The translations under genes were made by a program, and so were the position numbers. Shown here in pieces: positions 23,400-35,928 of a DNA stretch of 64,000 nt. Numbering within the stretch: the first letter of the stretch is position 1; each line of letters begins with the position of its first letter. This stretch comes from Physcomitrium patens (Eukaryota > Streptophyta > Bryopsida > Funariales > Funariaceae), in the NCBI RefSeq assembly GCF_000002425.4, contig NC_037265.1, positions 106,835 through 170,834 on the forward strand. Reading direction: 5' to 3'. Under the pieces are notes generated by a model. That model searched no databases. It saw only the letters and a list, made by a program, of their open reading frames with translations, and had not been told where the DNA came from.

Positions 23400-23517
23400 A
23401 AAATCCACCATAGAACATTCTAGAAAAGATTTAGGATGGTTATTTAGATGGAATTTACTATAGAATCTTCTAAAAAAGACTTAAGGATGGTTATCTACAT
23501 AGAATCTACTATGGAAC

Positions 23518-23784
23518 TGTTGTTCTCGTTGTGTTCAAGCTTCAATATACCAAAGCAATTGAACTAATAGAGGTGGGTTTGAACACGGGAAAAGATTGGT
23601 TATATGAATTGGATCTATTAGTATCACAATTGATTGTACTCTAGCTATCTGAAATCAATTATCAAAGTATAAAACACCAAGGCTTACTACTTCTATCTTA
23701 ATTCAATACATAATCTATTCTATGACTATCAATTCAACGATACTTCCATATTCTTATCAATTCATCTCCCACATACTCTCTTTG

Positions 23785-23862
<78 letters not shown>

Positions 23863-24345
23863 ATTGATCTCTAGCTTACTTATTATATTCAGTTTTTCAA
23901 TTCATCACACAGAATTCAATATCTTCACTTAACACAATACAATTTGATAATCTCAATTCTCAAGGTCATAGAGTTTCTTCAAAACGGTCAGTCCAAAGTC
24001 ATATTCTACAATATTCTAATGACAATTTCAACAATACTTTTCTCAATCACAATTCTTCATAAGAGAATAATAAAAACAAAGAAAACAAAGAAGTAGCTTG
24101 AAGCTCACCCCGACTTACAACTATCATAGTGTGGCCCCAATCTCTTTTTTTTTAATTTCGTTATCCTACCAAAAGATGGACCGTCAGCGAGTAGATTTCA
24201 AAGGTTATAAACCTTTGAATTCTTAACCATTTGTTCTACGAACTACTTATTGTTACCAATTAAACTACCTAATTATAAGTCTAATTCTTAAGGTTATCAA
24301 TAACCAATCACTAACTTACTACAAAATTTATTTATACATTCTATA
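23518..24345. repeat. solo LTR related to family C
   Basis: Flanked by ggaac (23513-23517) and agaac (24346-24350), a 5-bp target duplication with one mismatch. Starts TGTTGTTCTCG. The interior matches family C LTRs (aggtgggtttgaacacggg; aacaaagaagtagcttgaagctcacccc; acaactatcatag). It contains a long (TA)n run. No internal sequence remains, as expected after recombination between two LTRs. Confidence 0.8.
23790..23857. repeat. (TA)n microsatellite, about 33 units
   Basis: Uninterrupted alternating TA of about 67 bases inside the C-like solo LTR. Confidence 0.95.
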
Positions 24346-24387
24346 AGAACTTTCTAAAAAAAGATTTTAAGGTGGTTTTTTAGGTGG

Positions 24388-25424
24388 TTTCTATCAACTA
24401 GGAATATTTTAGAAGGTCCAGGGTTGTAGGATAAGATATGAATAAGATTGGCGAAGGTCTTTTGGAGCATTTGGTTAGGTATGGCTATGGATTCTTTTTC
24501 TTATTAAAGTTTGGTTTTACATCTTTCTATTTAGATCTATTGTGTTCTATTTCTGTTTGCTTAGTTTTATGTTTCATGTCTTATTTTGTTTAATTCTATT
24601 CAATATTGTTCTGATTTATTTTGTCTTATTGTATAAAAAGGCCTTATATTATTGTGGATTAGAAGGATCTTAGATTTTTTAGATAGTCTAGTCTTGTTTC
24701 AAGAATCTTCTTTCATTTTTAAAAGTACCTACAATTAAAGTTGATAACCTTTGACTTTTAGGGTTTCAAAAGTGGATACTATTATTTGGAGGTCTTGTAG
24801 TTAGACTTGAGTATATTAGTAGCTTAGACTCTACTAAAGTACTTCTTAAGTTAGTTGAAGGTGGATGTAGAGTTCTACCTCTTTGTATTGATATTGATGA
24901 ATTTTTCAAAGATTTAATTTTTTTTATCATTCAATTAGTTCCTAAATTTTTCCAAAAAAATTCATGTACTTATGATATTCTTGCCAAAGGTTGAGTATTT
25001 GGTTGTAGATAAGTAGATTATATAAAAAACTATTATTTATTTTGTAGTGGCACTTCAAATCTTGATCTATTTATAATTTGGTGGTAAACTTTATAAACAA
25101 GTGGTTTAAGAGACTATACTATTGTAGGATTTTGTATTTGATTATTGTCTAGTTTGTAAATTCTTATATCTTTAAAAATAAGTATATTCTATCAAGGCGG
25201 ACCAATATCCATTGTCTATTACTTTGTCAATTATTCCATTTTAAAAAAAATGACTTCTATAGTCGAAGAGGTCTAAAATCTAAAGGTGGGACTTAAATAG
25301 ATAGAAATCTACTTTTTCATGGCTTGAAAGCAATCTATCACATGATGAAGACTTAACTCTAGCTACCTCTAATATATTCTAATAATCTTATACCATCCAA
25401 TGGCACTTTAGTAATAGAAGATAT
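24388..25424. other. unassigned AT-rich sequence
   Basis: About 1 kb with no ORF over 60 codons that looks coding and no match to the LTR families in this window. It may be decayed mobile DNA. Confidence 0.4.
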
Positions 25425-25462
25425 TATCATATTATGTAAAGTTTTGCTTGAAAATACACTAG
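25425..25462 (-). repeat. family E LTR (outermost copy), first 38 bases
   Basis: tatcatattatgtaaag followed by ttttgcttgaaaatacac resembles the E LTR start at 48680 (tgtcatattacgtgaag). It is cut by the E element starting at 25463 and continues at 51960. The 4-mer ctag at 25459-25462 is the left copy of that element's target duplication. Confidence 0.8.
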
Positions 25463-27223
25463 TGTTGTAATACGTGAAGTCATGCTTGAAAATGCACTAG
25501 GCACTTGGCTGAAAAAGGTAGAATCAAAATTACAAAAAAAAAAATCCTAACTCTAATAGAATACTAAATAAATTCTAATTAAACCATAAAAATGCTAAAA
25601 CATCTTTAATTAAATTCAAAAGAACCTTAAAAAAATTAAAAATGAAACAATAAAAAAATCTTAAAAGAATTCAAAAGAAATCTACAATAAATTTTAAAAA
25701 AAGCTTTAAAAAATCTTATAAAAATCTTAAAATAATCATAAATATATCTTAAATAAATCTCAACCAAATTCTAAATTATTACTAATTAAAATCCTAATAT
25801 ACTTCAATATAATCCTAGGCCAAATCCTAACTAAATCCTAACTAAATCTTAAATCTTAAATCAAATTCTAAACAAATTCTAAACTCTAAATCAAATCTTA
25901 ACCAAAGCTTATACAAATTCCAAATCCTAAACAAATTCTAGACCTTGAATCAAATCCTAACAAAATACTAACCAAATCCTAAATTCTAAACCAAACCTTA
26001 GACAAATCTTAGACTCTAAATTAAATCCTAAATCCTAAATTAAACTCTAATTAAATCCTAATCAAATCTTAAATCCTAAATCAAATATTAATCAAATCCT
26101 AAATCCAAAATCAAATCCTAATCAAATCTTAAATCTTAAATCAAACTCTAACCAAATTCTAATCCTAACCAAATTCTAAATTCAAAGATAGTTTAGAACT
26201 TCAATATCTTCTCATTAAACCATTGATCTTATTTCAATTTTTATACATCTTTTAATCTTTTAGTTATAAATAAGTATAACAAATTTGAAGACAATCGTAC
26301 TTACCAAATAGAAAAAAAATCCTAAAATTTACTTGGATGTTGGATAGCCTCCTTCTCTAATCTTGATGCTGATCTTCCAATACTAGCATCCCTCTTTTTC
26401 TCCATTCAATTGATTTCAAACTTCTTATATATGTGAAATAATAAATCTACTACCTATATACATAAATTTTATTCCAATTCAATTTATAGATTGTAAGAAA
26501 TCTTAGAAATCCTCATTAGACCTTAAATTCTACTTTTCAAGATCCTAATCCACTTAAACCTCAATAATCTTCAATTCAATAGTTAGATCAAGCTAAAATT
26601 TGCAATACATATTAAGCACAATTATAAGCATTGATGTACAAAATTTTACTTATAGATCTACTACAAAATTCTTGAAATTGTCCAAAATGTCAATCCTATT
26701 TTATTTCACAAAAATCCAAGTCATTTGAAACAATCTCGACTTTGTAAAGCTCTTATAAAGTCATTACAAATCCAAATCACACAAAATCAATGCTTATAGA
26801 AACCTTATCAAGTCTACTATCAAATGTTATTCTGTAATCTGCAAAAGAACCTTGAAATCGGAGTAGGTATATAGTTTTGTGCCTCAAGGTCTGATTTTGA
26901 CCTAGGTTGACAATTGGTCTTCTTTAGATATCAATTCTTAGCTTCTTGAGGTAAATTTTACTAAAATCTACTCTTAACTTCTTCTTATACATGTCTATAT
27001 TATTTAATTTTTTTAATTTACTTTATTTTATTTTATTGATGGCCTTGCAAAATAAATAGAAGCTCATTTTGTAAAACAAAAAATTAGTATTTTTTAGTTT
27101 TACTATCCTTTTGATTATTATTTATATTTCTAAGATAATTTGCTATAATATTCTGAATGAAAATCTTTTATAATATAATAATTTCTACACTCTTTCACCT
27201 ATTAGCTATGATACATCGTGACA
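25463..27223 (-). repeat. 3' LTR of the old family E element
   Basis: 1761 bp. TGTTGTAATACGTGAAGTC at the start and acatcgtgaca at the end. Homologous to 50162-51959. It contains a G-poor, telomere-like tract at 25540-26180. Confidence 0.88.
25540..26180. repeat. degenerate aaatccta tract in the LTR
   Basis: Repeats of words such as caaatcctaa and aaatcctaaatc, with almost no G on the plus strand over about 600 bp. Equivalent tracts are at 41520-41820, 48920-49085, 50230-50920 and 51990-52460, one per older family E LTR. The younger E element at 11557 lacks it. It resembles a decayed version of the plant telomere word ccctaaa, but the repeat is irregular. Confidence 0.75.
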
Positions 27224-27294
27224 TCTATTTACCCTTGAATCTATATATTCTCTAGCATGCACTAATGATCCTTCAATATATTGATGTAGAATAT

Positions 27295-28622
27295 TGTCAT
27301 ATGATGTGATTTATAATCTAAGAATATACTACGTATCTAGCTGTAGAGAATTTAGCTTTGATTTATATATGATGTCTTATCTTCCAAAATTTCTTTATTT
27401 TGTACAAAAGCTCAAATTATAACAAAACCCTTCAAAACATTTTCTTCTTACAAAAAATATTTTTATCTTGAACTTTAGAAATTCATATCTCTTGATTCAA
27501 CTATTTAGTTTTTTTTTAAAAAAAAATTCTATATAACATATATTATTTTTTTAAGCTTTATTACAAAAAAAATAAACCATAAATCTGTTACCAATCTTTT
27601 GGCATCTTAGAAATCCTAGCAAGTGTTCTAAATCCTAATCTATAAGCACTTGAAAACTATTTTTCTCATATCTCAAAAATCCAAAATCCAAATGCTACAA
27701 AAATTATAGATAAATTTTATTGACATGATTATAAATAATCTAAAAAATTTTGAGCCAAAATCTTTTCCAATTATTCAAGCTATAGCTCAAAATACAACCA
27801 CTAATAAATTGAGTCACTTACTATGATTAGATTTGAAGTGCTGACTTCAACTTCCAATATTTCTTTTATTCCAACTTGAAATCCATCAAACAGTATACCA
27901 AAAAAATAGTTGAAAAAAAAAATTCTTCAATTTTAGTGGCCGATCCTTTATTGCTTTAAGTACCTACATGTTATGTCCAAAAGAATGATAGTATGTACAA
28001 AATCAGCACCTTAAATTTGAGCACCAATATCTCTTTCATATAAATTCCAAATCACATAAAATTTGCACCAAAATCATAGCTAAAAATCTAAATTTTTTGA
28101 TTCTAGCCTTCAAAGCTAAAATGACATTAAAAGAATAATCCTAATTTCTAATAAGGCCTCAGGCAGCCTCCTTGAAGCCCATTGAGCATGATTTTTGGCC
28201 AATAGGAATAGAAATTTTTATCATCCATCTCCATTCATCTCTATAGATGCCTTTAATTTTCTTTTTTGCTACCAAGATCTTTCTCTAATCTTTTTTTTAT
28301 AAGATTTATATAATATATGTCCTAAATACCAAATAAAAGAACCAAAATGAAACTTCAAGAATTACTAATGTTTAACAAGGGTGACTCTAAATATTTAAAA
28401 GTTACTACTAATAAGATCAACTTCAAAAGTTACTATAAAAAGAAAATAAAATTATATAAATTCTAATAAAAGCCTTTTTAAACAACCTCTTTTTGGAGTA
28501 GTAATCTATCCATATTCTATAACCAACAAAAATCTACTAACATGGCTTTTGCTATGTTGTCTAGTATATTATGTATTAAATATATAAATCCATTATTTTT
28601 ACATGGTAGCTGAATCACAACA
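27295..28622 (+). repeat. family D LTR inserted in the old family E element
   Basis: 1328 bp, starting TGTCATATGATGTG and ending cacaaca. It interrupts the stretch that in the related element runs from the polypurine tract to the integrase tail (compare 42838-42930). The interior matches 34649-35928: ttgagccaaaatctttt, caggcagcctcctt and gcccattgagcatg. Whether it is a solo LTR or only a fragment is not certain; no internal region is seen. Confidence 0.7.
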
Positions 28623-31115
28623 TAAAAATACTCTTCATCTTGCTCAAATTTTTGATCTTTAATTTGCTCTTCTACTTCCATCTCAATATCTTGTATTAGA
28701 TTTATTCTTTACTAAAATAAATGCTATCATTTTTTTGTTTAAATAACTTGATTTGTTTTCTTGCTATAAGTATCTTCAATTTTATACCATCAAGTTCTTG
28801 TAACAAGTATGTTCCATTGTTGTATGCATTTTTTATAATATAAGGCCCAAACTATCTCTTTGCAAACTTCTTTGTTGTACTATGTTGATTGTCCAAGCTA
28901 CTATCATAAATTAATACCCAATTACCATCTTCAATTGCCTTAGATTGTTGTCAATATTTTTTATCAAATCTTTCTTTATTTTTTTCTTACTTCTTTCAAT
29001 CTCTCTATTGCCGCTTCAATATCATTAGGTCTTCTTTTCAATTGTTGAATCTATAATACTAAAAGTTCTTCTTTATTGAGATCATTCTTCTAAGCCAATA
29101 CATCCCATGTAGAAACTACATCTTCTATTGGAATTATTGATTTTTACACTTATATTAATTCAAAAGGTATATAATCTATTATTGAACTATGAGTTATACA
29201 ATTAGTCTATTGTACAATTGGTAGTAGTCTAGACCATTCATGTGCTTTGCCATTGCATGCCTTTATTAATGCCTTAACAATAGGTAAATACTTTCATTCA
29301 CTTTTACTATTACCTTCTAGATTATATACTATTGTTAAAAAAAGTTTAATTCCTATTCTACTAAAGAATTTTTGTACTTCTTTTGCATCCAATTCATTCC
29401 TATTTAGTATAATTTTTTCAATATGACCATAGTAAAAAATAACATCTTCTAATAGAAATTAACATATATCTTTGATATTCTTTGTTCTTAATGCTCATTC
29501 TACAACCACATTTGATAAATCTTCTTGTCCAAGTATCAAATACTTTATTTTTTCAAATTCCATAGGCATTGCCACTAAATCCACTATACACTTATAATGT
29601 AAAGCCTAAGAATATGTTGAGTATAAGCCATCTCAATGCCAAATAGTTGAATATACTTGACAAGTCTTATAAGATCCTACAAAATTTGCTATATCTTTGT
29701 GCATATCCTTCCACCAATATTTTTCTTTGAACTTAGTAAATGTTACCCAAATACCTTGATGTCCTACCCATAAAATTTCATGAAATTCTTTAATAATCTT
29801 TTATTTAGCTGCTACATCACATATCATCTTTTGTGGTACTTCTCCTCTCTTCTTTGAATGCTTCTATAAATATCCATCATATAAAAAATATCCAAAGGCT
29901 TTCTTATGGATTTTCTTAAATTTGTGATCTTTCCAACCTTCTTATCGCTTTAATAAGCTTAAATACTCTCCAACACCTTTCCATTCATCTTCATATAAAT
30001 CTCTTAAAAATATTTCTAATAGTATATTCAAATATATACCTTCTTCTTATGATAATACATTAATATAAAATTTTGTACCTACATCATTTTCTAGATCAAT
30101 CATCTTTTCTTTATCATAATACTTTACTCTTCATAACATATCTGTAACTTAATTTTCTTTCACTATAATGTGTTTAAATTTTGGATTCATAGATTTAATA
30201 TATGCTATCCACCTTAACATAGAAATTTCAGGAATTGAACAACTTATAATCATGTCCAATAAAGATAGACAATTTATTTCTATAACTATTGATGTTTCAA
30301 TCAAGTGTTCATTTTCATTTTTCAAAACTATGACTACACTCCATAATTCTCTTTTGATTTGCACATAAGCTCTTTGCCTAGTATTCAAAACCTTTGCTTC
30401 AAATCTTACTACATATCTATTCCCTTATTTATCATCTTATCCAACTGCTCAATCTATTCTAATTGGACTTGCATCAATTATTAATACCACTAGCCTTCTA
30501 TCTTCATAATTTATTTTCTTCAAAGTTGGAAGTAAAAAAATATTTCTTAAAAACTTCTATAATGGGTTTACTATATGTGCAAAATGAGGTATTCATATAT
30601 AATAGAAAATACATGCTTTTAAAAATCATTACATTTTTATTGTATTTGCTTATTCTTTCATCTTTTTAATAATATCAACATTTTCCATACTTGGTTTGTG
30701 TCCATATAATCCACATAAGTGTCCTACTACCAAAACTTTTTTTTTACTGCAAACATTGATTTTATCTCCAATAAGGATAAATGAATTTCTTCACACTTTT
30801 TTGAAATCTTTGCACAATCATCAATATGATCTATCACAAACTCTCTACATCCCTTTGAATCCAAAGCCTCATCTATTCTTTCTTCTTTACATCCTTTAAT
30901 TGATACATCATCTAAAAAAGATATTATTATTTTTGGAATAAAATCTCTTAATATCTTATATATTTCATTCATCATGTGAGCCACAAAATTTTTAGCTCTT
31001 TGTGATAATGTATAAATTTTGACCAATCTTAATAGTATTTTTTTGGTTGTAAAATCTCTACTTTGGATTGCCAATTGAAATTGAGCATAACTTGAAAAAA
31101 AAAATCCATTAAAAT
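28623..31115 (-). pseudogene. old family E integrase, RNase H and RT end
   Basis: Homologous along its length to 12950-15500 and 42900-45260. Recognisable pieces are the integrase core and zinc region (about 29100-29820), RNase H near 30149-30388 (WIAYIKSMNPKFKHI) and RT near 30727-31074 (HMMNEIYKILRDFIPK, FLDDVSIKGC). Very decayed. Confidence 0.85.
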
Positions 31116-31361
31116 TGATGCATCTTTGAGCAATAAAATCAATGCTTTAAAAATATCAACATCATACAAGATTGGTGTAGAAATAAATGCTGTCTTCAAA
31201 GATTCAAAAGTAACTTCTGCTTCTTGATTCTATTGGAGTTTGTCTTTACAAGTCAAACGTGTAAGTAGAGGTACAACTCGAGAAAAGTCTTTGATAAAGA
31301 TTTGATAGTAGTTAGCAAATTCCAAAAAGTATTGGACATCTCTTACCATTTTTGGAATCTT

Positions 31362-32714
31362 CTAATCTATAATAGTTTGAACTTTCTTAGGATCCATCAT
31401 AAGTCCATCAGTTGAAATGATGTAACCTAAGAAATCAACTTGAGTAGTATGGAATATACATTTTTTTATTTTGGCATAGAGTCCCACATCTCTTAATTTT
31501 TGTAACACATGACGAACACAAAGTTCATATTCTTTTGGATTCTTGGAATAGATCAAGATGTCGTCTACATAACAGACTACAAAATTGACCAAAAACTCTA
31601 AAAAAAAATCATTCATTAGATGTTGAAAAGCTGCTAGTATATTTGTAAGTCCAAAAGGCATGACGTTGTATTCAAAATGTCTATACCTAGTTCGAAACGC
31701 AGTCTTCTATTTATCTCCTTCTTTGATACATACTAGATTGTATGCTCTCTAGAAATCTATTTTTGTATAGATCTTAGCTTGATTCAACTGATCAAGAAGT
31801 CTACATATTAAAGGTAGTGGATACATGTTCTTGATGGTAATCTTATTGAATCCTTGATAATCAACACACATCCACAATGATCCATCTTTTTTCTGCACAA
31901 ATAGAATTGGAGCTCCTACCGGAGATTTAGAATGGCATATGAAATTCTTGGCTAGATTTTCTTCAATACATTCCTTAAGTTCAGTCAACTCATTTTGTGA
32001 AAAACTGTAGATTGGTCCAAATTGCAGTTGTAATTCTTCTTGAAGGTCAATTGAACAATCATAGGGATGATGATTCGGGAGTGTATCCGCATTCTTTTTT
32101 TCAAATACATCTTGAAATTCTTGATATTGGCTTGGAATGCCACGTGAAGTCTTTGCACCGTTAGAAACGGGTGTAGCATAAATAATATATGGTGATTCAT
32201 TCATAGTATCATGCAAGAAAGTTTTTGCACCTATAAATACGAATTTAATTGAATTAGACTTATGACTCTCTACTTGATTAACTATAGTGGTAGTTATACT
32301 TCTAGAGAAAGTGAGAGTTCTGGAAATCCAATCCATTTGAGGGTTGTATTTTTTTAACCACGATAAACCTAAAATGACTGCATTAGAAGGTGATCTAATG
32401 ATATTAAATACTACAAAGCTATTATAACTATTGATTATTACTTCTTTAGGAAGGGTTTCATGAGTAATATCTCTAGAAGATAATGAACGACCATCTATGA
32501 CTTCTACATGAATAAGTTTAGTTTTCTTTACTAAAGATATGCTATGTCTTTTAGTAAATTCTTCATCTAAGAAACACGCTGAGGCTCTTGAATCTAACAA
32601 GATAAAATCTTTGTAATGTTTAGGTCCTACAATGATATTTAATGTAAAACAAGGAGAGGGTTCCGAAGAGAGAATACGACCTTTACTAGATGTTGTGTAA
32701 GGTTCCAACTGCAT
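31362..32714 (-). pseudogene. family B protease and reverse transcriptase (remnant)
   Basis: A long open stretch (31749-32714) runs from the protease block through VILGLSWLKKYNPQMDW to the RT start ([22 protein letters not shown]). A second stretch (31362-31661) has MPFGLTN and the YVDDILIY active site. Matches 8347-9660 closely. Confidence 0.9.
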
Positions 32715-32749
32715 GGTCCTTATTATAGCTTGATAAACTCATTTTTTGA

Positions 32750-33620
32750 CATATTATCTTCTTTGACAGCCATACTCTTCATTTTGTGATTGCGTCGTTT
32801 CTTTAGAGAATGTTGAGCAGTGTGTTTTGGTTCTCCACAATATAAACATAATCCTTCTTAACAACGATGAGTCTTTTTTTATTCAGTAAGAAGTTTGAAA
32901 CGTATTGCATCGATTTGTATATGTTTTATTTCTGAAGATATGTGTTGAGAAGACGTAGGTGTTGCCATTGAATTGTAATAATATTGAGGCCTACTTATGT
33001 GACTCTCAGATCGAAATTCAAAAAGTCGATTTTCACATTTTACAACAAAATCAATTGCTTGATTCAATGTTTGAGGATCGGATAATTTGAGCATCAATTT
33101 TTTTATCTCATATTGTAGTCTTTAAAAGAATTGGCTAATGAGTGCAGCATCATCCTACTTGGTATCAATCACGAGTTGTCAAAATTGTGAAGCATATGAT
33201 GTTACAGATCGATTTTTTTGTCACAAGATACTGATCTTATTTGTTGCAACACAAACTACATCATGTTCTCCATATATAGATCAAAATTTTATCATGAAAG
33301 CTTCTAAATTATCCAATATTAGATCTTTTCATTCAAGAAAAGATAAAAACCATGATAATACAGAACTGGAAAGTAGTGTTCCAATAAACCTGGCTTGTGA
33401 TTCTAGAGTTGGATAGCTTTGGGGTTGAAGTTCGATTACCAATTGTACTTGATTGATGAATCCTCGAAACTTTGATCTTGTACCATCAAATTTCTTGAGT
33501 AAGATAATTCTTGGTTCTCTAGCATTTGAATGGTATTCCACCATATGAGAAGAGGCATGATTCGATATAGATGTTGAGGTAGCTCTGACCATGTGTACAT
33601 CTCTATTTTCTGTTATTTTT
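32750..33620 (-). pseudogene. family B gag (remnant)
   Basis: Contains EPRIILLKKFDGTRSKF and, nearer the left, a CCHC-like region close to 32800. Homologous to 7400-8300. Broken. Confidence 0.8.
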
Positions 33621-33952
33621 TGTTACATATTCTTGTTCTTCTTTCTGGTGGTGAATTAAGTTGATGCATCTTAAGCATTAATTGCCTCAGATGTTATTGT
33701 ATTTGTGTCATTTTATTCTTCAATTCGACAAGCTTTGCCATGATAATACCTAGAAAAAAAAAATGTCTAATATTGTTCAAGACACGTAAGAGAAAAGACT
33801 TGAGAACAAAAAAAATAATAAAAACAATATCAGTTTAAAAGAGGATAATCCACAACTCTTAATACGCTTATGTCTTATCAAGAAAAAAGGGAAATCCACT
33901 CTTAATCAAGAAAAGACAAAGCTGTGATATTGTAAGTATACTCTTGTTAATC

Positions 33953-34511
33953 TGTCAAAGACAAGAACTCGATGAAAAAGTAATTCAGACAAGTGTGCCT
34001 TTACTTAAAGAAAGATAATAAAATATAAATAAATAAGTATGTATATTGAAAGAGAAACTAGAATGGCTATTGCCAAAGACTAGAAAACATGAAGACTCTT
34101 GAAACTAAACTGGAAATATAAAAGGAGTTGACAAGAGTGAAGAGAGCTTTACTCTTGTCTCTATATATACTATCTAATTAGGAGTTACATGGTGATGCTC
34201 TATAGGACCTCCAATATGTGTTGACTTTGCAAGATACATGATTTAGCTTGCAAGACAAGTTTTTAACCTAAAGTCAATAAAAGATACCTATAAAATCAAA
34301 GTAGCATCTAAGGTCAACAAAAGTTACCTATGAAGTCAAAGTAGCATCTAATAGTCAATAAAAGGCATCTATGAAGTCAAAGCAGTATCTATGAAGCTTC
34401 TAAGAAGCTTTTCTGGAAGATATTATGAAATTAATCAATTTTTACCTATTTCTATTTATTTTTACTTAATCATATAAATAATTAATAGAATAAATATTTA
34501 TGTCTGTGATA
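33953..34511 (-). repeat. 5' LTR of the family B fragment
   Basis: Reverse complement of the B LTR: tgtcaaagacaagaactc at the left edge, a TATA box in reverse near 34165, and an end like atgtctgtgata. The hairpin near 34135 is kept with small changes. Followed on the element strand by gattaacaagagtata, as at 7121. Confidence 0.88.
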
Positions 34512-34648
34512 ATATTTCTTTAAATTTATCTACAATTAGACTTGAATCTATATTTCTTATAGCTATTTTAATTACAGGTTGCATATCTTGTAAAAATCTC
34601 ATCGTTCTATTGTTCTTTGGTATTGTAAACCATTGATTAGAATAACGT
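34512..34648 (-). pseudogene. old family E reverse transcriptase, 137-bp piece
   Basis: Continues the RT of the old E element between two insertions. It matches 15555-15675 (ctacaattagac, then ggttgcatatcttg, then ggtattgtaaaccattga). Confidence 0.8.
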
Positions 34649-35732
34649 TGTTGGGATAGAGAGAGTTTGCCTCAAGAAAATGCTGGGCTTCTGGTTGTCA
34701 CTAATTATTCAATCAAGCTTGAAAATAAGAGAAGCCCTAAGTTTATATATAATTTTTCTCTTTTTGAGTAATTACACCAAATACACAATCGTCAAGTAAT
34801 CCACAACTTCCAAAATATGATAAAATCTTCTAAATCCTTGTTTATTCTTATGTGGAGATTTTTCCAAACTTCAATACCTCATATCTCTTAATCCGACCGT
34901 CCAAAAAAACTCTTATTTTACAAAAAGTACTGATTTATTCTTATTAACTTTTTAAAAAACTTTCAACCGCAAATTCATAGCAGATCTTGAGATATCTTGA
35001 AATCTCTAACAGCCGCTTCAAACCCTTGTCTTTATACATCCACGTGCAATTTTCTTCATTTTTCACAAAATATAAGCTCAAATGCCACGAAATTTGTACA
35101 TATAGCTTTTTAACACAAAATTTTATATTCTCCAAAAAGTTTGAGCCAAAAATTTGTCCAAAAACTCAAGTTATGGCTTCAACCATTACTACAAACAAAC
35201 CCGCTTACTTACTGCTTTTGATTTGAAAGCGTCACCTTCAACTCCTTACAACTCCTTCATATGAACTCCAAAATCAATAATTCTTTCATAAAAGATGTAG
35301 GCCTTGAAATCGCCGTTCCAGTTGCATCTTCCGATCTTCAAAAGCTACTGTAAAACTCCTCGTACTCTCAAAAGAGTAACAGTATGTCTTATATAAATAC
35401 CTTAACTTCAAACGGTTATAACGTTTTCATCCTTACTCCAAATCCTCTAATTTTTGTACACAAATTGTTTTCCAAACCCTAAACTTTACAACCCTAGCTT
35501 CTAATCTCCAAATGCCCTCTTTGAAGTCGCCGAAACCCTTCTTAAGGTCGCAGGCAGCCTCCTCAAAGCCCATTGGGCATGGTATTCGACCAATAGGGAT
35601 GAAGTTTCCCATTCCTTGCCTTCATCCGACCATGCCTTGCTTTCATCCCGCCCAATTAGCTTCCTACTAGTTTAGATTTTCATCCTTAGGTTTCCACCTT
35701 TTCCCAAGTTTTCATACTAAATATTTAGGTCT

Positions 35733-35767
<35 letters not shown>

Positions 35768-35928
35768 TAATGTCAAAATCAAAAGAAATAAAGAAACAAA
35801 GTAAAGTTTCTTATACCAACTCCCTTTAATTTAATCTACTAGCCACTCTAACATACATCTAGATTTATCAACAATTAATATGTTTTAGCTAATTTTTACA
35901 TATTGTAAGTATTTACAGTACGACAACA
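34649..35928 (+). repeat. family D LTR in the RT of the old family E element
   Basis: 1280 bp. TGTTGGGATAG at the start and cgacaaca at the end, with TGTTG/CAACA inverted ends. It interrupts RT sequence that resumes at 35929 (accatagatggttttaaaa, compare 45425-45450). I see no clear target duplication. It contains a short (TA)n run near 35735. Confidence 0.8.

Larger units (their letters stand above)
23400..24387. repeat. ~51-bp tandem repeat, about three units, split by a solo LTR
   Basis: Unit 1 about 23400-23450, unit 2 23451-23500, and unit 3 23501-23517 continuing at 24351-24387. The consensus reads aat..actatagaa, then cttctaaaaaagactta, then aggatggttatctagatgg. The third unit is interrupted by the LTR at 23518-24345. 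No function suggested. Confidence 0.7.
31115..34511 (-). mobile_element. family B chromovirus fragment inserted in the old family E element
   Basis: Read right to left: 5' LTR 33953-34511, gag about 33600-32750, protease about 32700-32550, and RT to about 31360 with a little RNase H to about 31115. The integrase, chromodomain and 3' LTR are absent, so the left junction is not an LTR end. Protein blocks match the B element at 6559 (MPFGLTN…AFQHLMN; YVDDILIYSKNPKEYE; the protease LLDSRASACFLDEEF). It is better preserved than its host, with a moderate number of breaks. Confidence 0.9.

Noticed and set aside
25540-26180. Interstitial telomere array or CRISPR-like repeats
   Set aside because: Words are irregular, mostly aaatccta and not ccctaaa, with no spacers of fixed length, and the tract lies inside LTRs.
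31115-31140. LTR end at the left border of the B fragment
   Set aside because: The border joins RNase H sequence directly to the host RT, with no LTR or terminal motif.
34649-35928. Clear 4- or 5-bp target duplication for this D LTR
   Set aside because: Flanks acgt and tacc do not match; the host sequence is continuous without an extra copy, so no duplication is claimed.
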